This document shows positions 13,455 through 14,137 of a DNA stretch of 14,137 nucleotides, piece after piece; the first letter of the stretch is position 1; the number at the start of each line of letters is the position of its first letter. This DNA comes from Eubacterium sp. GTDB taxonomy: Bacteria > Bacillota > Clostridia > Lachnospirales > Lachnospiraceae. Made by a program: the position numbers and the translations under genes. Under the pieces are notes generated by a model that saw only the letters and a list, made by a program, of their open reading frames with translations, was not told the DNA's origin and did no database searches. Location: assembly GCA_017445525.1 (NCBI GenBank), contig JAFSTZ010000117.1, forward strand, positions 1-14,137, in the 5' to 3' direction.

Positions 13455-14137
13455 ATGGACAACAGATCTATGATGGCGTTGAATGACGAGCTTATCCCCG
13501 AGTTTGATCGTATGGTGGAGATACAGAACGGTCAGCATATCATCGACAGGGAGCTTTACGTAAAGTATGACGTAAAGCAGGGACTTAGAGATACCAAGAC
13601 GGGAAGAGGTGTCTTAAGCGGGCTTACTGAGATAGCCGAGGTTATAGGGACTATGGAGCAGGACGGAAAAAGGGTGCCCTGCGAGGGATTGCTTCAGTAC
13701 AGAGGATACGATGTGTATCGTCTTTTGGAAAATGCCAGGAATGAGAGATATAACTTTGAAAGATCGACATATCTTTTGCTTTTCGGTACATTGCCGGATG
13801 AGCAGGAGCTTGCCGGATTTATAAATGTTCTGTCGTCGCTCCGTGTGTTGTCAGGATCATTTGTAAGAGATGTCATCATGAAAGCTCCCAGTGAGAATAT
13901 CATGAATGCGCTTCAAAAGAGTGTGCTGACGCTTTATTCATATGATGAGGCACCGGATGATATTTCTCTGCCGAATGTTCTCAGACAGTCGCTTCAGCTG
14001 ATCGCAAAGCTACCTATGATCGCAGTATACGCTTATCATGCTTATCGTCACTATGCCAAGGATGCTGATCTCATCATCAGGCAGCCGAGGAAGGATTACT
14101 CGACTGCGGAGAATATCCTGAGGATGATAAGACCTGA
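13455..14137 (+). CDS. Citrate synthase (5' part, runs off the window)
   Basis: Condenses acetyl-CoA and oxaloacetate to citrate. The 227 codons present cover the large domain of the family: IDRELYVKYDVKQGLRD, GRGVLSGLTEIAEVIG, LLQYRGYDVYRLLENAR with the RGY signature, STYLLLFGTLPDEQEL, and the later helices through IAKLPMIAVYAYHAYRHY and the start of RQPRKDYSTAENIL. The catalytic histidines and aspartate of the C-terminal half lie beyond 14137. The GLRD-containing N-terminus is like that of clostridial citrate synthases rather than the E. coli hexameric enzyme. AGAGGTGAAGAGGT precedes the ATG at 13455. It has its own promoter, divergent from the metal-efflux operon. A 2-methylcitrate synthase role cannot be excluded from this part alone. 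Confidence 0.9.
   Translation, partial: MDNRSMMALNDELIPEFDRMVEIQNGQHIIDRELYVKYDVKQGLRDTKTGRGVLSGLTEIAEVIGTMEQDGKRVPCEGLLQYRGYDVYRLLENARNERYNFERSTYLLLFGTLPDEQELAGFINVLSSLRVLSGSFVRDVIMKAPSENIMNALQKSVLTLYSYDEAPDDISLPNVLRQSLQLIAKLPMIAVYAYHAYRHYAKDADLIIRQPRKDYSTAENILRMIRP

Noticed and set aside
1..14137. CRISPR arrays, tRNA or rRNA genes, insertion sequences, prophage genes
   Set aside because: No regularly spaced repeats, no cloverleaf-like segments, no transposase or phage genes were seen on either strand.

Overview
The window looks like chromosomal DNA of a clostridial Firmicute, most likely a Lachnospiraceae (Butyrivibrio/Coprococcus/Roseburia-like). This is inferred from strong AGGAGG ribosome sites, moderate GC, a PyrK/PyrD type 1B pair, two FeoA genes with FeoB and a Cys-rich FeoB-associated peptide, and the protein sequences. 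No genus can be fixed from the sequence alone.

Layout. (1) 158-1243 is aspartate-semialdehyde dehydrogenase. (2) 1365-3026 is a seven-helix membrane diguanylate cyclase, followed by an intrinsic terminator that sits inside a 133-bp inverted-repeat-bounded structured element (3030-3162). (3) 3232-7033 is a plus-strand pyrimidine operon behind a good sigma-A promoter: a Nudix-like protein with a damaged Nudix box, pyrF, a relic of an MntA/HepT toxin-antitoxin pair, then pyrK and pyrD (overlapping ATGA), ending at a terminator at 7106-7130. (4) 7202-10850 is a ferrous iron uptake cluster: a consensus promoter overlapped downstream by a DtxR/IdeR-like operator, two small FeoA proteins, a FeoB with a large acidic insertion, a structured inverted repeat, and a 53-residue Cys-rich membrane peptide. 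(5) 10888-13132 (minus strand) is a Zn/Cd/Pb-type P1B ATPase lacking its own metal-binding domain, preceded by a separate 72-residue HMA protein. Its promoter carries two SmtB/ArsR-like palindromes. (6) A divergent promoter at 13307-13335 drives the 5' part of a citrate synthase gene that runs off the window.

The genes are largely housekeeping: amino-acid synthesis, c-di-GMP signalling, pyrimidine synthesis, iron uptake, heavy-metal efflux and TCA entry. No complete new system is evident. The parts most worth a second look are the decayed MntA-HepT locus inside the pyr operon (38-residue antitoxin remnant, toxin-family protein without its RNase motif), the Nudix protein that has lost two metal-binding glutamates, the alternative-fold element at 3030-3162, the stem at 10563-10635, and the acidic insertions in PyrF and FeoB.
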